Shown here: piece by piece, positions 5,806 through 9,100 of the stretch
How positions within the stretch are numbered: position 1 is the first letter of the stretch
Layout of the letters: the number at the start of each line of letters is the position of its first letter
DNA from: an uncultured Pseudorhodoferax sp.
GTDB taxonomy: Bacteria; Pseudomonadota; Gammaproteobacteria; Burkholderiales; Burkholderiaceae
Assembly (NCBI GenBank): GCA_913776795.1
Contig: CAJYRH010000059.1
Location: 1 to 9,100 of the forward strand
DNA: 9,100 nt
Reading direction: 5' to 3'
The notes under the pieces: model-generated
The model's database searches: none
What the model saw: the letters and a program-made list of their open reading frames with translations, nothing else
Told to the model about the DNA's origin: nothing
Position numbers and translations under genes: made by a program

Positions 5806-6642
5806 ATGCAGGCCAGCACCCCCCCCAACACCTTCTGGCCCACCGCGCTGCGCACGGTGGTGGCCTGGTCCCTTGCGCTGCTGCTGTTCTTCCCGCTCGG
5901 GTGGCTGTTCCTCACGGCTTTCAAGACCGAGCTGCAGGCCATCGCCGTGCCGCCGCTGTTCGTCTTCGAGCCCACGCTGCACAACTTTGCCGAGGTGCAA
6001 AGCCGCAGCGACTATCTGCTGTACGCGAAGAACTCGCTGATCGCCAGCGTGGTCTCGACCCTTCTGGGCCTGGCCATCGCCGCGCCAGCCGCCTACTCGA
6101 TGGCCTTCTTCAAGACCAAGTCCACGCGCGACATCCTGATGTGGATGCTGTCCACCAAGATGATGCCGGCCGTGGGCGCATTGGTGCCGATCTATGTGCT
6201 GGCGCAGACCGCCGGCATGCTGGATTCGCTGCCCGCGCTGGTCATCGTGTTCACGCTGTCCAACCTGCCCATCATGGTGTGGATGCTCTACACGAACTAC
6301 AAGGAGATCCCGGCCGAGATCCTGGAGGCCGCCCGCATGGATGGCGCCAACCTCTGGACCGAGTTCCGCGAGGTGGTGCTGCCGCTGTCGGTCGGCGGCC
6401 TCGCGTCGTGCGGCCTGCTGTGCCTGGTGCTGAGCTGGAACGAGGCCTTCTGGGCACTCAACCTCACCTCGGCCAAGGCTGGCACGCTGGCCACGCTGAT
6501 CGCGTCCTACTCCAGCCCCGAGGGCCTGTTCTGGGCCAAGCTGTCGGCCGCATCGCTGATGGCCATCGCACCCATCGTGGTCTTCGGCTGGTTCTCGCAA
6601 AAGCAACTCGTCCAAGGCCTGACCTTCGGCGCTGTCAAGTAA
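5806..6642 (+). CDS. smoG: Polyol ABC transporter permease 2 (SmoG/MtlG type)
   Basis: A 278-aa MalG-like permease, the second membrane subunit of the polyol importer. Hydrophobic spans lie at about 16-38, 77-100, 112-133, 142-162, 197-215 and 246-263. The EAA loop reads EILEAARMDGANLWTEFREV, with EAARMDG at 174-180. The 'LSTKMMPAVGALVPIYVLAQ' segment (115-134) and the C-terminal FSQKQLVQGLTFGAVK are hallmark features of the group. The ATG at 5806, two bases after the stop of the first permease, was chosen because the homology starts there; the frame is open far upstream but overlaps the first permease. No strong separate ribosome site is seen, which fits translational coupling. Confidence 0.93.
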   Translation: MQASTPPNTFWPTALRTVVAWSLALLLFFPLGWLFLTAFKTELQAIAVPPLFVFEPTLHNFAEVQSRSDYLLYAKNSLIASVVSTLLGLAIAAPAAYSMAFFKTKSTRDILMWMLSTKMMPAVGALVPIYVLAQTAGMLDSLPALVIVFTLSNLPIMVWMLYTNYKEIPAEILEAARMDGANLWTEFREVVLPLSVGGLASCGLLCLVLSWNEAFWALNLTSAKAGTLATLIASYSSPEGLFWAKLSAASLMAIAPIVVFGWFSQKQLVQGLTFGAVK

Positions 6643-6653
6643 TCGGAGCCTGT

Positions 6654-7688
<1,035 letters not shown>

Positions 7689-7697
7689 GAAAGCGCC

Positions 7698-9100
7698 GTG
7701 ACACCCTTCACCATCCTGCACCTCGGGCTCGGCTCGTTCCACCGCGCACACCAGGCGGCCTATCTGCAGCGCCTGATCGACGCCGGCGACAGCCGCTGGC
7801 AGCTGTCCGGCTGCAACATCCGGCCCGACATGGCCGACGTGGTGCAGGCACTGGCCGACCAGGGCGGTGCCTACACGCTGGAGACCGTGACGCCGGCCGG
7901 TGCGCGCCGCTACGAGCGCATCACCGCCATCCGCGAAATCATTCCCTACGCACCCGGCCTGTCGGCCATGGTGGTGCGCGGGGCCGACCCTGCCACGCGC
8001 ATCGTGTCCTTCACGGTCACCGAGGCCGGCTACTACCTGGATTCCGCGCACCGGCTGGATCCCAGCCAGCCCGAGCTGGCGACCGACATCGCGCGGGCGG
8101 CGCGCGGCGAGGCCGGAGAGACCATCTACGGCGCCGTCGCCGCCATCCTGCGTGCGCGCCATGCCGCCGGGGGCGGTCCGCTGACGCTGCTCAACTGCGA
8201 CAACCTGCGGCACAACGGCGAACGCTTCCGCGCCGCGCTGCTGGAGTTTCTCAAGGCGGCCGGCGAAGGGCCGCTCGCGGCCTGGACGCGCCAGAACACC
8301 ACCTGCCCGAACGCGATGGTGGACCGCATCACACCGCGCCCGCCGCCCGAGCTGCGCGAGCGCGTGCGCGCAGCCACCGGCATCGACGACGCCGCCCCCG
8401 TGACCGGCGAGAGCTTCATCCAGTGGGTCATCGAGGACGACTTCGCAGGCGGCCGGCCGGCCTGGGAGCAGGTGGGGGTGGAACTGGTGCGCTCGGTCCA
8501 GCCCTACGAGGAGGCCAAGATACGCATCCTCAACGCCAGCCACAGTTGCATCGCCTGGGCGGGTACATTGGCGGGCCTGCAGTACATCCACGAAGGCACC
8601 TTGGCGCCCACCATCCGGCAGATGGCCTACGACTACGTCACCGACGATGTGATCCCCTGCCTGCACCGTCCCGGCCACGAAAGCCCGGTGGACCTGCCGG
8701 CGTACCGCGACGTGGTGCTCGAGCGTTTTTCCAATCCGGCGATCCGCGACACCAACCAGCGCGTGGCCGCCGACGGCTTTGCCAAGATCCCGGGTTTCAT
8801 CGCTCCCACCGTGCGTGAACGGCTCGCTGCCGGCCAGCCCATCGCCGCAGTGTCGATGCTACCGGCGCTGTTCCTGGCCTTTCTGCAGCGCTGGCATGCG
8901 GGCCAATTGCCCTATGCCTACCAGGACCAGGGAATGGATCCGGCTGCTGCGCACGCGATCTGCGCAGCAGCGGATCCCGAAGCGGCGCTGGCCGCGGACC
9001 GGACGCTGTGGGGAGACCTGGCAGGGGACGCGCGGCTGCTGTCCGCATTGCGCCTGGCAGGCCAGCGCGTGGCGGCGTTCGTGCAGCACGGGGCCAGGCC
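7698..9100 (+). CDS. dalD: D-arabinitol 4-dehydrogenase (DalD-like; mannitol dehydrogenase family), 3' end cut by window
   Basis: The frame runs at least 467 codons without a stop to the window edge; DalD of Klebsiella is about 455 aa from memory, so little should be missing. It belongs to the polyol-specific long-chain dehydrogenase/reductase family. The N-terminus has the Rossmann nucleotide site LHLGLGSFHRAHQA (Gly10, Gly12, His15, Arg16). 'LTLLNCDNLRHNGERF', NTTCPNAMVDRITPRP and GESFIQWVIEDDF follow. The catalytic K-x4-N-x2-H set is intact as Lys274, Asn279 and His282 in EEAKIRILNASHSCIAWAGT. That last stretch, plus DTNQRVAADGFAKIP, recalls Klebsiella DalD more than mannitol 2-dehydrogenase. 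The reaction is NAD-dependent oxidation of D-arabinitol to D-xylulose, and mannitol to fructose is a known side activity of this family. The GTG start is forced: an in-frame TGA lies 9 nt upstream. Only a weak GAGAAAG overlaps the preceding stop, so it is probably translated by coupling to the ATPase gene. Confidence 0.87.
   Translation, partial: MTPFTILHLGLGSFHRAHQAAYLQRLIDAGDSRWQLSGCNIRPDMADVVQALADQGGAYTLETVTPAGARRYERITAIREIIPYAPGLSAMVVRGADPATRIVSFTVTEAGYYLDSAHRLDPSQPELATDIARAARGEAGETIYGAVAAILRARHAAGGGPLTLLNCDNLRHNGERFRAALLEFLKAAGEGPLAAWTRQNTTCPNAMVDRITPRPPPELRERVRAATGIDDAAPVTGESFIQWVIEDDFAGGRPAWEQVGVELVRSVQPYEEAKIRILNASHSCIAWAGTLAGLQYIHEGTLAPTIRQMAYDYVTDDVIPCLHRPGHESPVDLPAYRDVVLERFSNPAIRDTNQRVAADGFAKIPGFIAPTVRERLAAGQPIAAVSMLPALFLAFLQRWHAGQLPYAYQDQGMDPAAAHAICAAADPEAALAADRTLWGDLAGDARLLSALRLAGQRVAAFVQHGAR

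Overview
The window is high-GC DNA with dense, tightly packed genes. Its gene content and order suggest a betaproteobacterium of the Burkholderiales, probably Comamonadaceae (Variovorax/Acidovorax-like). That placement is inferred from gene families and base composition, not from a search. No mobile element, CRISPR array, tRNA or rRNA gene was seen. Two unrelated metabolic modules meet here.

Region 1 (1-3104, + strand) is the end of a molybdenum-hydroxylase maturation cluster of the cox (carbon monoxide dehydrogenase) type. It holds the C-terminal tail of a probable MoxR/CoxD AAA+ ATPase, a CoxE-like von Willebrand factor A protein, a CoxG SRPBCC protein and an XdhC/CoxI protein. Together these would mature and serve a molybdenum hydroxylase whose structural genes lie outside the window, so its substrate (CO or another) cannot be read here.

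Region 2 (3105-3353, - strand) is a small uncharacterised 82-aa gene. It runs tail to tail into the XdhC gene: the two TGA stops abut with no gap, inside a perfect 14-bp palindrome.

Region 3 (3354-3615) is the main non-coding interval and the most AT-rich part of the window. It carries a perfect 19-bp palindrome (3477-3495), a second imperfect dyad (3571-3584) and weak promoter-like elements. It is the likely control region of the polyol operon.

Region 4 (3616-9100, + strand) is a polyol uptake and oxidation operon. It encodes a periplasmic binding protein, two permeases and an ATPase of the SmoEFGK/MtlEFGK sorbitol/mannitol ABC family. These are followed after 9 nt by a D-arabinitol 4-dehydrogenase (DalD-like), which runs to the window edge. 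The inferred route is capture of a sugar alcohol in the periplasm, ATP-driven import, then NAD-dependent oxidation to a ketose (D-arabinitol to D-xylulose, possibly also mannitol to fructose). A xylulokinase or fructokinase is expected downstream but is not in view.

Nothing here clearly amounts to an undescribed system. The best leads are the operator-like palindrome, the DalD-type enzyme at the usual mannitol-dehydrogenase position of an mtl-like operon, the shared-palindrome gene junction with its unknown 82-aa gene, and the odd coxD-coxE junction.
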